The translations under genes and the position numbers were made by a program. Shown here one piece after another: positions 26,724 to 35,330 of a DNA stretch of 64,000 bases. The stretch comes from Actinomadura citrea (GTDB lineage Bacteria; Actinomycetota; Actinomycetes; Streptosporangiales; Streptosporangiaceae). The notes beneath the pieces are model-generated. The model searched no databases. It was not told the origin of the DNA and worked only from the letters and a program-made list of their open reading frames with translations. The DNA lies in assembly GCF_013409045.1 (NCBI RefSeq), contig NZ_JACCBT010000001.1:4836001-4900000 (forward strand). The letters are read 5' to 3'. Every line of letters begins with the position of its first letter. The first letter of the stretch is position 1.

Positions 26724-27787
26724 AGCTTCGCCCGGATCTCGTCGTTCCAGATCTGCCGCTTCTTCTCCAGCGGGAGATGGCACGCCGCCTTGTGGCCGGG
26801 TTCGGCCTCGACCAGCTCGGGCCGCTCGGTCGTGCTCTTGTCCCCGTTGAGGTCACTGTAGGGGCAGCGCGGATGGAACGCGCACCCCGACGGCACGTTG
26901 ATCAGGCTCGGCGGCGATCCCTCGATCGGCATCAGCCGCTCCGAGCGCTCCCGGTCCAGCCTCGGCATCGAACCGAGCAGCCCCCAGGTGTAGGGGTGCA
27001 GCGGGTTGTGGAAGGCGTCGTCGACGGAGGCGTACTCCACCGCGCGGCCCGCGTACATCACCAGGATGTCGTCGGACAGCTCGGCGACCACCCCGAGGTC
27101 GTGGGTGATCATGATGACGGCGGAGTTGAACTCCTGCTGCAGATCCCGGATCAGGTCCAGGATCTGCGCCTGGACGGTCACGTCCAGCGCCGTGGTCGGC
27201 TCGTCGGCGATCAGCAGCTCGGGGTCGCAGGACAGCGCCATCGCGATCATCGCGCGCTGCCGCATGCCGCCGGAGAACTGGTGCGGGTAGTCGTCCACCC
27301 GCTTGTCCGGCTTGGGGATGCCGACCTTGCCGAGCATGTCGATGGCGTGCTTGCGGGCCACCGACTTGGACACGTCGTTGTGCACCCGGTAGGCCTCGAT
27401 GATCTGGTGGCCGACCGTGTAGAAGGGGTGCATCGACGACAGCGGGTCCTGGAAGATCATCGCCATGTCGCGGCCGCGGAGCCGGCGCACCTCGGACTGC
27501 GGGGCGCCGACGATCTCCTTGCCGTCCAGCCAGATCTCCCCGGACACGTCGGCGTTGCGCCGGTTGTGCAGGCCGAGGATGCCGAGGCTGGTCACGCTCT
27601 TGCCGGAGCCCGACTCGCCCACGATGCCGAGCGTGCGGCCGCGCTCCAGCTGGAACGACAGCCCGTCGACGGACTTGACCAGGCCGTCGTCCGTCGGGAA
27701 GTGGATCTTGAGGTCGCGGACCTCGAGGAACGCGCTCGGAGCGTCGCCGGTGCCCGCGGTCTCCGCGGCGGGCGCGGTGCCGGTCAT
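26720..27787 (-). CDS. Oligopeptide ABC transporter ATP-binding protein (OppD/DppD type)
   Basis: 355 residues. Walker [10 protein letters not shown], signature [16 protein letters not shown], Walker [13 protein letters not shown]. It pairs with the OppF-type ATPase to drive peptide uptake. The C-terminal extension has only three of the usual four cysteines (CAFHPRC and AAC); the third position is replaced by a polar insert ([13 protein letters not shown]), so cluster binding may differ from its partner. The ATG start overlaps the permease stop by four bases. Confidence 0.93.
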   Translation of the reverse strand: MTGTAPAAETAGTGDAPSAFLEVRDLKIHFPTDDGLVKSVDGLSFQLERGRTLGIVGESGSGKSVTSLGILGLHNRRNADVSGEIWLDGKEIVGAPQSEVRRLRGRDMAMIFQDPLSSMHPFYTVGHQIIEAYRVHNDVSKSVARKHAIDMLGKVGIPKPDKRVDDYPHQFSGGMRQRAMIAMALSCDPELLIADEPTTALDVTVQAQILDLIRDLQQEFNSAVIMITHDLGVVAELSDDILVMYAGRAVEYASVDDAFHNPLHPYTWGLLGSMPRLDRERSERLMPIEGSPPSLINVPSGCAFHPRCPYSDLNGDKSTTERPELVEAEPGHKAACHLPLEKKRQIWNDEIRAKL

Positions 27788-28800
27788 CAGCCCAGCCTCA
27801 CTCTCGGGTCGACGATCGCGTACAGCATGTCGACGATCAGGTTGATCACGATGATGGAGGCCGCCGTGAGCAGCGTCACGCCGAGCACCATGGGCAGGTC
27901 GCCGCCCCTGATCGAACTGATCGCCAGCTGGCCCAGTCCCGGGATCCCGAAGGTGTTCTCGGTCAGGACGGCCCCGCCGAGCAGCAGGCCGAGGTCGAGG
28001 CCGAAGATGGTGAGGATCGGCGTCAGCGAGGCGCGCAGCGCGTGCTTGGTGACGACCGTCCTCTCCAGCAGGCCCTTCGCGCGGGCTGTGCGGATGTAGT
28101 CCTCGTTCATCGTTTCCAGCATGCCCGCTCTGGTGAGCCGCGCGTACATCGCGGCGTAGAGGAACGCGAGCGTGATCCAGGGCAGCACCAACGCCTCGAA
28201 CCACTTCACCGGATTCGAGGTGATCGGAATGTAGCTGCCGCCGCCCGGGAAGATCTTCAGGCTGTAGGAGAACACGGCGAGGGAGACCAGGCCGGTGAAG
28301 TAGATGGGCAGCGACACGCCGGCCAAGGCGACGATCATCGCCCCCCGGTCCCAGACCGAGCCTCTGCGCAGGGCCGACACCACACCGGTGGCGATGCCGG
28401 CGACGAGCCAGACGAGGGCGGCGCCCAGTGCCAGCGACAGGGTGGCCGGGGCGCGGTCCACCAGCGTGTCCAGCACCGGCTGGCTGCTCCGGAACGAGTA
28501 ACCGAGGCACGGCGCCGGGCAGTGGTCGGTCACGGGGCCGGCCTTGTAGTCCTTGCCGACCACGATGGCCTTGACGTAGTTGCCGTACTGCACCACGACC
28601 GGCTTGTCGAGGCCGAGCCGCTCCTTGGTGTCCTGGATCGCCTCGACGGTCGGCGCCTTACCGACGTAGGCCGCCGCGATCTGGTCGGTCGTCTGCCCCG
28701 CGATCTTGGGCAGCCAGAAGAAGATGCCGAAGGTCACCATGCTGACCAGCAGCAACATGACGACGGCACCGATGAGGCGCCGGATTATGTATGCGAACAC
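27787..28800 (-). CDS. Oligopeptide ABC transporter permease (DppB type)
   Basis: 337 residues with six membrane helices. The first helix carries the DppB N-terminal pattern (YIIRRLIGAVVMLLLVS), and the EAA coupling loop is RTARAKGLLERTVVTKHALR. It forms the membrane channel with the DppC-type permease. A strong 20-bp hairpin lies between it and the upstream binding-protein gene, which may lower permease expression relative to the binding protein. Confidence 0.93.
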   Translation of the reverse strand: MFAYIIRRLIGAVVMLLLVSMVTFGIFFWLPKIAGQTTDQIAAAYVGKAPTVEAIQDTKERLGLDKPVVVQYGNYVKAIVVGKDYKAGPVTDHCPAPCLGYSFRSSQPVLDTLVDRAPATLSLALGAALVWLVAGIATGVVSALRRGSVWDRGAMIVALAGVSLPIYFTGLVSLAVFSYSLKIFPGGGSYIPITSNPVKWFEALVLPWITLAFLYAAMYARLTRAGMLETMNEDYIRTARAKGLLERTVVTKHALRASLTPILTIFGLDLGLLLGGAVLTENTFGIPGLGQLAISSIRGGDLPMVLGVTLLTAASIIVINLIVDMLYAIVDPRVRLG

Positions 28801-28813
28801 ATTGCTCGGCCCA

Positions 28814-28858
28814 CCCGCCGGCCGGTCGGGACCTGTGGGTCCCGGACCGGCCGGCGGG
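28814..28858 (-). terminator. Strong hairpin between binding protein and permease genes
   Basis: Two arms of about 20 bases with one bulge and a short TGTG loop fill most of the 105-base gap. No U-tract on the minus strand. In transporter operons such structures commonly stabilise the upstream binding-protein mRNA or partly stop polymerase; that role is inferred here. Confidence 0.6.
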
Positions 28859-28905
28859 CGTCGCCTTCACCTGCCTTCAGCTGGACGCACGGACGAAGCG
28901 GAGTG

Positions 28906-30669
28906 TCACTCCACGCCCATGTTGAGGTAGTCGTACATTCCGCCGTAGTAGTAAGTGATGCCCGCGTTGGTCACACGCTTCGGCCGGTACATCAGGGCCT
29001 TGGCGTAGATCAGCGGGACCTCGGCGGCGGTCCCCATGACCGCCTTGTCGACCTCACCGTAGGCCTTCAGACGGGCCGCCTTGTCCGGGTTGGCGATCGC
29101 GTCGTTGAGCCCCTGGTTGACCTTCGGGTCGTCGAGCTCGGCGAGGTTGTTGCCGCCGGACGGCTTGATCGCCTGACCGTGCACGATCTGCGAGAGGAAG
29201 CCGTAGCCGGTGTTCCAGTCGGCCGCCCACGCCATGATCATCATGCCGATGCCGTGGTCGTGGACGTACTTCGGCGCGCCGACGTACTTGTTGAAGTAGT
29301 CACCGGCCGGGAACTGGACGATGCTGACCTTGATGCCGACCTTGGCGAGGCTCTGCTGGATCGCCTCGGCCATCGCGACTTCCTTCGGCCGGTCCGACCG
29401 CGCCGAGATCTTGCTGGTGAAGCCGTCCGGCTTGCCGCACGCCTGCAGTTCCGACTTGGCCTTGGCGAGCGTGGCCTGGTCGAGGCCACCGCCCTCGGCC
29501 TGCTTCTGCGGGTACAGGTCGAACTTGGAGTAGCCGTCCACCGACGGGGGCAGGACGGTGGTGGCGATGTCGCCGCCGGCCAGCGGGCCTCCGTAGGCGG
29601 TCTGCGCGGCGACCTTGTCGGTCGCGTACTGCACGGCGAGCCGGCAGTGGATGTTGTCGAGCGGCTTGACGTGCACGTTCAGCGACATGAACCGCAGGAA
29701 GCCCTGGACCGGGTTGTCCACGTACGGCTTCTGCTCGGGCGTCAGCACCTTCGGCTGCGTCCCCGACTGGACGCCGACGCCGGTGATGTCCATGTCCAGC
29801 GAGCCGGCCAGCAGCCGCTGGTCGATGTCGTCCGCGTTCTGCTTGATCTGGACTTCGATCTTGTCCGGCAGCGCCTTGCGGAGCGGGTCGGTGCTCTGGT
29901 TCCAGTTCGGGTTGCGCGACAGCGACATCGACTTGCCGCGCGTGTAGTTGTCGATCTTGTACGGCCCGCTGGAGACGATCGCGGACTCGTACTTCGTGCC
30001 GGTGTCCTTGGCCTTCGGCACGGGGATCGACTGCGACATCGCGACCAGGTAGTCGAACTCCTGGAACGGCTCGTTCAGGTGGAAGACGATCGTCTGGTCG
30101 TCGGGGGTCTCGATGGACTTCAGACCCTCGTCGCTCTTGTCGTCGTACGGGCCCTTGTAGGCGGGCTTGTTGTCGACGAGGTACTGCTTGAAGTACTTCG
30201 GCCCGAGCTGCAGCTCCTTGGTGTAGTTGCTGCGCTCGATCGCGTACTTGACGTCCTTGGACGTGACCGTGGTGCCGTCGTCGTACTTGACGCCGGTCCG
30301 CAGCTTGTACGTCCAGGTCTTGCCGCCGTCGCTGGACTGGCCCATGTCGGTGGCCAGGTCAGGGACGATCTCAAGGCTCTCCTTGCCCGCCGCCGCCTTG
30401 GCCGTGGTCAGGCCGCGGCCGTAGAGACGGGCGAAGTTCTGGGAGAACGCGTAGTAGGTGTTGCCGGGGTCCGGCGAGTCCCAGTCGTCGGAGTCGGCCA
30501 GCTTGAGCGTGCCGCCCTTCTTGTCCGACTTGTTGACGACCTCGTTCACACCGGCGTTGTACCCGGGTCCGCTCCCCGAGCCCCCGGATTCACCGCCGCC
30601 GCAGGCGGCGAGCCCAGCGGCCACGACCACACCGGCCGCGAAGACCGCTATCGGTCTCATCTTGTTCAT
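28906..30669 (-). CDS. Oligopeptide-binding lipoprotein (SBP_bac_5 family)
   Basis: 587 residues. ATG 30669 is chosen because it gives a compact lipoprotein signal (MNKMRPIAVFAAG..GLAAC, lipidated Cys23) with GAAGGGG upstream. The mature protein has the peptide-binding pattern: WTYKLRTGVKYDDGTTVTSKDVKYAIERS, then PYKIDNYTRG and AWAADWNTGYGFL. It captures oligopeptides outside the membrane and delivers them to the permease pair. Family proteins are usually 500-600 residues. Confidence 0.93.
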   Translation of the reverse strand: MNKMRPIAVFAAGVVVAAGLAACGGGESGGSGSGPGYNAGVNEVVNKSDKKGGTLKLADSDDWDSPDPGNTYYAFSQNFARLYGRGLTTAKAAAGKESLEIVPDLATDMGQSSDGGKTWTYKLRTGVKYDDGTTVTSKDVKYAIERSNYTKELQLGPKYFKQYLVDNKPAYKGPYDDKSDEGLKSIETPDDQTIVFHLNEPFQEFDYLVAMSQSIPVPKAKDTGTKYESAIVSSGPYKIDNYTRGKSMSLSRNPNWNQSTDPLRKALPDKIEVQIKQNADDIDQRLLAGSLDMDITGVGVQSGTQPKVLTPEQKPYVDNPVQGFLRFMSLNVHVKPLDNIHCRLAVQYATDKVAAQTAYGGPLAGGDIATTVLPPSVDGYSKFDLYPQKQAEGGGLDQATLAKAKSELQACGKPDGFTSKISARSDRPKEVAMAEAIQQSLAKVGIKVSIVQFPAGDYFNKYVGAPKYVHDHGIGMMIMAWAADWNTGYGFLSQIVHGQAIKPSGGNNLAELDDPKVNQGLNDAIANPDKAARLKAYGEVDKAVMGTAAEVPLIYAKALMYRPKRVTNAGITYYYGGMYDYLNMGVE

Positions 30670-30713
30670 GTGCAGGCGCACCCCTTCAATTAGACGGGTC
30701 GGTTGAACCCGAG

Positions 30714-31706
30714 TCACTTGGCCCGAGGGTCGAGAGCGTCCCGCAGCCCGTCACCGAAGAGGTTGAAGGCGAGGACGGTGATGAAGATGGCCATACCAGG
30801 GATGATCATGTACGCGGGGTCCGAGGAGTAGATCGGTACCGCGAGCGTCAGCATGGCGCCCCACGAGGGCGTCGGCGGGATCACTCCGACGCCGAGGAAC
30901 GACAGCGCCGCCTCGAACAGGATGTTGGTCGGGATCAGCAGGGTCGAGTAGACCAGGATCGGGGCGACCAGGTTCGGCAGGATCTCCTTGAAGAGCACGT
31001 AGGAGTTGCGGGCTCCCAGGCTGCGCGCGGCGTCGACGAACTCGCGCTCGCGCAGCGACAGCGTCTGGCCGCGGATGATGCGGCCGATGTAGGGCCAGTT
31101 GAAGAAGCCGATGACCACGACCAGCACCGAGATCCGCAGCCCGTTGCCGTTCAGCCCGAACGCGCCGTCGGAGACGACGCCGACCAGCGCGATCGCGAAC
31201 AGCAGCAGGGGGAAGGCCAGGAAGGCGTCCATGGCCCGGCTGATCAGGTAGTCGACCCAGCCGCCGAAGTAGCCGGCGACGATGCCGGCGACCGTCCCGA
31301 TGACCACCGACAGCAGGGTGGCGAGGAACGACACCAGGAGCGAGATCCGGGCGCCGTGCACGATGCGGGCCAGCAGGTCGCGGCCGGTGCCGGGCTCCAC
31401 GCCCAGCCAGTGGTCGCCGCTGATGCCCGTGTGCCAGATCCCGGACTTCGGCCGGTTGTAGGTCGGGTCGATCAGGTTCTGGTGGTACGTCAGCGGGTCC
31501 TGCACGAAGTACGGGCCGAAGATCGCGATCAGGATGAGCACGAAGACGATGACGGCGCCGCTGAGAGCGATCTTGTCCCGCTTCAGCCGCATCCAAGCGA
31601 TCTGCCCGAGTGAGCGTCCCTGGATCTTCTTCCTGTCGACGCCGGCGAGAACCGCCTCCGGTTGTGCCTCGCTGTCGGACCCGGTCACCTCTAGGGGTGC
31701 GGCCAC
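30714..31706 (-). CDS. Oligopeptide ABC transporter permease (DppC type)
   Basis: 330 residues with a long cytoplasmic N-terminus, six membrane helices and the EAA loop FVDAARSLGARNSYVLFKEILPN. First gene of the importer operon (DppC type, binding protein, DppB type, two ATPases), an order that places the binding protein second. The start is GTG 31706 with a perfect AGGAGG ten bases upstream. Confidence 0.93.
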   Translation of the reverse strand: MAAPLEVTGSDSEAQPEAVLAGVDRKKIQGRSLGQIAWMRLKRDKIALSGAVIVFVLILIAIFGPYFVQDPLTYHQNLIDPTYNRPKSGIWHTGISGDHWLGVEPGTGRDLLARIVHGARISLLVSFLATLLSVVIGTVAGIVAGYFGGWVDYLISRAMDAFLAFPLLLFAIALVGVVSDGAFGLNGNGLRISVLVVVIGFFNWPYIGRIIRGQTLSLREREFVDAARSLGARNSYVLFKEILPNLVAPILVYSTLLIPTNILFEAALSFLGVGVIPPTPSWGAMLTLAVPIYSSDPAYMIIPGMAIFITVLAFNLFGDGLRDALDPRAK

Positions 31707-31821
31707 GCTCGATACCTCCTACCGTCCGGCCACTGGTTCGGCCATGCCGCCGGCGAGTGACCGGCGGTCGCGGAGATCATCCGCTGCCCCCGTGCCCGTT
31801 ACGCCGCGTTTGCTGAAGGGA

Positions 31822-31849
31822 AACGTAGTCCTTCGGGCACGACTGTCCA
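31822..31849 (-). promoter_or_regulatory. Candidate promoter of the peptide importer operon
   Basis: TGGACA (31849 to 31844), 16-base spacer, TACGTT (31827 to 31822) on the minus strand, giving a leader of about 110 bases. The rest of the 430-base gap from 31707 to 32137 holds no convincing gene; it ends with the terminator of the neighbouring membrane-protein gene. Confidence 0.4.
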
Positions 31850-32066
31850 TCCGTGAAGCGTCCTTAGGAAGTACCCGTATCTGACTTGTGATCTCGTCGT
31901 CATCTGGGGAACACGCGTCCGCGTACCACTTCGGACAAATCGCCCGAATAGTACGTTCGGTGAGGACCGGACAGGCAACTCGGGAGGGGTCTGGAACGGC
32001 AAGCTTTACCGTACTGAGTCCGATCTGAGACTGATCGTCCGCAGGTCAGGGCCGGGACGCGCAGAA

Positions 32067-32110
32067 ACGGCGGGCCGGGACGCCCCCTCCGGGACGTCCC
32101 GGCCCGCCGT
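32067..32110 (-). terminator. Intrinsic terminator of the 32.1-32.6 kb membrane-protein gene
   Basis: Perfect 16-bp stem (32067-32082 with 32095-32110), 12-base loop, followed on the minus strand by UUUCUG. It lies 28 bases after the gene's stop. Confidence 0.75.
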
Positions 32111-32137
32111 CACGACGCGTGCGGGAGCCGCGCGGCG

Positions 32138-32566
32138 TCAGGAGATGCCGCGGTTGCGAAGGATCTTCTCGATCTCCGCCATCTCCGGGTCGCCACCGCC
32201 GGGCGCGGGCCCCTCGACCCCCCGCTTGGGCTTGGCGGCGCGGCCCGCGGAGCGGCGCCCCTCGCCGCCCCCGGCGGCCCCGGCGGCGTCACCGGTGCCC
32301 GCGCGGCGGCTCAGCATCGCTCCGGACGCCAGATAGAGGACCACGGCAAGGCCCGCCACCGCGACGCCCGCCCACTTCACCGGGCTGAACGCCAGGTCGA
32401 CGAAGAACTCGGTCACGCCCGTCATCGCCGCCGCGAGCGGCACCAGCGACAGGGCCGCGCCGCGCAGCCCCGTCCCCGCGCCCCGGCGGCGGTAGGCGCC
32501 CCAGCTGATCACCAACCCGACCAGGGTCACCCCGAGACTGATCGCGAATATGGCTGCGTCGCTCAT
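32138..32566 (-). CDS. Small membrane protein of unknown function
   Basis: 142 residues. Three hydrophobic helices (about residues 3-22, 35-58, 62-86) are followed by a Gly/Arg-rich linker and a conserved-looking C-terminal motif (EMAEIEKILRNRGIS) that could form a short amphipathic helix. ATG 32566 has GAGGGG upstream. I do not recognise a named family. It is followed by its own terminator, so it is probably a single-gene transcript or the end of the HAD phosphatase transcript. Confidence 0.7.
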   Translation of the reverse strand: MSDAAIFAISLGVTLVGLVISWGAYRRRGAGTGLRGAALSLVPLAAAMTGVTEFFVDLAFSPVKWAGVAVAGLAVVLYLASGAMLSRRAGTGDAAGAAGGGEGRRSAGRAAKPKRGVEGPAPGGGDPEMAEIEKILRNRGIS

Positions 32567-32771
32567 GCCGGCCCCTCATTCCGTGCGGCGGTGCTCTCTC
32601 CATCGTCACACGCGAACCGGCGGACCTGCTCCTTCTCGCGGACGGTTTGCGTCCGCGACGTCATCCTCCTGCGGCGGGACCCGTCCCCTAGGGACCGCCC
32701 CCGCGGGTACCGGCTCCCGGGTATCAGGTCACGGCCGGGCGGCGGGTGCGCTACGGGACGGGACGCCCCGG

Positions 32772-33428
32772 TCAGGCGACCAGCGAACGCAGCCGCTCCA
32801 GGTTCACCTCGCGCAGCGAGGCGACCACCGTCCGCCGCGGCGCGGGCGGGATCGGCAGGAGGCCCGGGACGGCGACGGTGACGCATCCCGCCGCCTCCGC
32901 CGCGGCGACGCCGTTCGGGGAGTCCTCCAGGACCACGCACCGGGCGGGGTCGGCGCCGAGCCGGGCCGCGGCGGTCAGGTACGGCTCGGGGTGCGGCTTG
33001 GTCTGGGCGACCTCGTCCCCGGCGACGCTGAGCGCGAAGTGCTCGCGGCCGACGGCGTCCAGCACCGGCTCGATCAGCCGCCGGTGGCTGGAGGAGACCA
33101 GGGCCGCCGTCACCCCGGCGGCGCGGACCTCGGCGAGCAGGTCCTTGGCGCCGGGCATCATCGGGACGCAGGCGCTGAGGCGCTCGACCATGCCGTCCAG
33201 CATCCGCCGGCCGACCTCCTCGCGGGGGGCGTCCGCCCCGGTCAGCTCCAGCATGTAGTCGACGGCGAGGTACAGGGAGCCGCCGACCAGGCGCTCCTGG
33301 TGGGCGGGGCTCCATTCACCGCCGAGCCACGCCATGACCTCCGACTCCACCTCCAGCCAGACGTGCTCGGAGTCGATGAGCAGACCGTCCATGTCGAACA
33401 GCACGGCGTGCGGGCCGCCACCAGTCAC
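32772..33428 (-). CDS. HAD-superfamily hydrolase, beta-phosphoglucomutase-like
   Basis: 218 residues from GTG 33428, which has GAGGAG five bases upstream; the frame is open further but lacks support. HAD motifs are intact: I FDMDGLLIDSE (two catalytic Asp), II ALVSSSH, III-IV KPHPEPYLTAAARLG and VLEDSPNGVAAAEAAG. The cap lies between motifs I and II, as in phosphoglucomutase-like phosphatases. Substrate unknown. A HAD gene of this type in the neighbourhood of PAC2 and mshC is common in actinobacteria. Confidence 0.88.
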   Translation of the reverse strand: MTGGGPHAVLFDMDGLLIDSEHVWLEVESEVMAWLGGEWSPAHQERLVGGSLYLAVDYMLELTGADAPREEVGRRMLDGMVERLSACVPMMPGAKDLLAEVRAAGVTAALVSSSHRRLIEPVLDAVGREHFALSVAGDEVAQTKPHPEPYLTAAARLGADPARCVVLEDSPNGVAAAEAAGCVTVAVPGLLPIPPAPRRTVVASLREVNLERLRSLVA

Positions 33429-33568
33429 AACTCTCCTCACAGGTCGTACGAGCCGGGAAACCACCCTATCCATGCGATCAAGGGGCACCTCGGGCGTCCC
33501 CTCCGGGGGGCCGGCGCCTCTTGGACGGGGTGTGCAAAGAGACGGTGACGGATGGGACGGCGGACCGG

Positions 33569-33574
33569 TAGCGT
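33569..33574 (+). promoter_or_regulatory. Candidate -10 box of the universal stress protein gene
   Basis: TAGCGT about 34 bases before ATG 33608, leaving a short leader with an AAGGAA ribosome-binding site. Confidence 0.35.
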
Positions 33575-33607
33575 GCCCGCAGTGACTACTAACGGGTAAG
33601 GAACGGC

Positions 33608-34069
33608 ATGAGCGCGTACCGCATCATCCTCGTCGGCACCGACGGCTCCGACTCCTCGTTCCGCGCGGTCGACAAGGCCGCGCAGCTGGCCGCCGCCACG
33701 GGCGCCACCCTCCTGCTCGCCTCCGCCTACAGCCCCATGCCCGAGCGCGAGCGCGCGAACGCCGCCGACCGGCTCGGCGACCTGGCCTACAAGGTGCAGG
33801 GGTCCACGCCCGCCGACGACGCGCTGCGGGCCGCGCGGGAGCGGGCCGTCGCCGCCGGCGCCACCGACATCGAGCAGGAGGCCGTCGAGGGTGACGCCGT
33901 GGACGTGCTGTCGAAGCTGGCGAAGGAGCGCCCCGTGGACCTCATGGTGATCGGCAACCGGGGGCTCAACAGCCTCGCGGGCCGCATCCTCGGCTCCGTC
34001 CCGGCGAACCTGTCGCACCGCGCCTCCTGCGACGTGCTCATCGTGCACACCACTCCGCGCGGCAAATGA
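33608..34069 (+). CDS. Universal stress protein (UspA family, ATP-binding type)
   Basis: 153 residues. The ATP-binding signature G-x2-G-x9-G-S is exact (GNRGLNSLAGRILGSVPANL), and the N-terminal IILVGTDGSDSS strand-turn is typical. Single-domain Usp proteins dimerise and bind ATP during starvation, hypoxia or redox stress; the specific role is unknown. It is divergent from the HAD gene and followed by the PAC2 gene with its own promoter. Confidence 0.93.
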   Translation: MSAYRIILVGTDGSDSSFRAVDKAAQLAAATGATLLLASAYSPMPERERANAADRLGDLAYKVQGSTPADDALRAARERAVAAGATDIEQEAVEGDAVDVLSKLAKERPVDLMVIGNRGLNSLAGRILGSVPANLSHRASCDVLIVHTTPRGK

Positions 34070-34175
34070 CACCGCTCCCCCGCTGCCGGTGACCCGATCG
34101 TGACCCGGGTTCCGCCGCGGGCGTACAGGGCGGGGTCTGGCTTCCGGAGGGGTGGGGTACGTCACCGTCAGGACG

Positions 34176-34181
34176 TAGGCT
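34176..34181 (+). promoter_or_regulatory. Candidate -10 box of the PAC2 gene
   Basis: TAGGCT about 92 bases before GTG 34274; the gap from the stress-protein gene holds nothing else recognisable. Confidence 0.3.
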
Positions 34182-34273
34182 GACAGCCACCGATCATGAG
34201 CGGGGCCCCCGACCCCCGGGAATGACGGCCCCCGTCGGTGACGCTGTACCTGGGCGTCGAAAGGAGGCAGCGC

Positions 34274-35116
34274 GTGGTCGAGCTCGAAAGCGTGCCGGAA
34301 CTCGTCGATCCGGTGCTCGTGGCCGCCTTTGAGGGGTGGAACGACGCCGGGGAGGCCGCCAGCGGGGTCATCGCGCATCTGGAGTCGACCTGGGAGGCGG
34401 TGCCCATCGCCGAGCTCGACCCGGACGACTACTACGACTTCCAGGTCACCCGCCCCATCGTCGAGATGACCGACGGCGAGACCCGCGGCATCACCTGGCC
34501 GACGACGCGCGTGTCATGGGCGCGGCTCCCGAACGGCAAGGACGTCGTGCTGCTGCACGGGATCGAGCCCAACATGCGGTGGCGGTCGTTCTGCCGCGAG
34601 CTGGTCGGGCTGATGCTGGAGCTGGAGATCCGCAACGTCGTGCTGCTCGGCGCGCTGCTCGCCGACGCCCCCCACACCCGGCCGGTGCCGGTCACCGGCG
34701 CCGCGTCCGAGGCCGGCCTGGTCAACACCCTGAACCTGGAGCCGGCCCGCTACGAGGGGCCGACCGGCATCCTCGGGGTGCTCCAGGACGCCTGCGCCAA
34801 GGCCGACCTCGACACCGTGTCGCTGTGGGCGGCCGTCCCGCACTACGTCGCGCAGCCGCCCTCCCCCAAGGCCACCCTCGCGCTGCTGCGCCGCGTCGAG
34901 GACCTCCTCGACGTCACCGTCCCGCTCGGTGAGCTGCCCGAGGAGGCCCGCGCCTGGGAGCACGGCGTCAACGAGCTCGCCGAGGAGGACTCGGAGGTCG
35001 CCGAGTACGTCCGCACGCTGGAGGAGCAGAAGGACGCCACGGAGCTGCCCGAGGCGAGCGGCGACGCCATCGCCCGCGAGTTCGAGCGCTACCTGCGCCG
35101 CCGCGACCCGGGCTGA
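34274..35116 (+). CDS. PAC2 family protein (proteasome-assembly-chaperone-like)
   Basis: 280 residues from GTG 34274, preceded by AGGAGG; an in-frame GTG at 34238 lacks a ribosome-binding site. The PAC2/DUF75 fold is shown by VLVAAFEGWNDAGEAA, VVLLHGIEPNMRWRSFC, VVLLGALLADAPHTRPVPVTG and LWAAVPHYVAQPPSPKA. Eukaryotic PAC2 assists 20S assembly, and the presence of prcAB in this genome makes a proteasome link attractive but unproven. The C-terminus is an acidic helix. It converges on mshC across a hairpin. Confidence 0.88.
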   Translation: MVELESVPELVDPVLVAAFEGWNDAGEAASGVIAHLESTWEAVPIAELDPDDYYDFQVTRPIVEMTDGETRGITWPTTRVSWARLPNGKDVVLLHGIEPNMRWRSFCRELVGLMLELEIRNVVLLGALLADAPHTRPVPVTGAASEAGLVNTLNLEPARYEGPTGILGVLQDACAKADLDTVSLWAAVPHYVAQPPSPKATLALLRRVEDLLDVTVPLGELPEEARAWEHGVNELAEEDSEVAEYVRTLEEQKDATELPEASGDAIAREFERYLRRRDPG

Positions 35117-35271
35117 GCGCCGCGTCCGGGGTGCACACGGGTCGCTCCGAAACCCCGGCGGCGGCCCACCCGCGTCGCGCCGCGCCGCGGCCGATCATGA
35201 CGTCTTCCTCCCTGGAGGCCGGTGGCGCCGGGGGCCGGTGAGCCCGCCGTGACCGGTTCGCCGGTCCGGTG

Positions 35272-35309
35272 CGCGCCGGCAGACCTGCTGTGACAGGCCC
35301 GCCGGCGCG
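35272..35309. terminator. Hairpin between the convergent PAC2 and mshC genes
   Basis: Outer 9-bp arms 35272-35280 and 35301-35309 are perfect, with an inner CCTG/CAGG stem. It lies in the 214-base convergent gap. No U-tract. Confidence 0.5.
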
Positions 35310-35330
35310 GGGCGAGGCGGAGGGCGCCGG

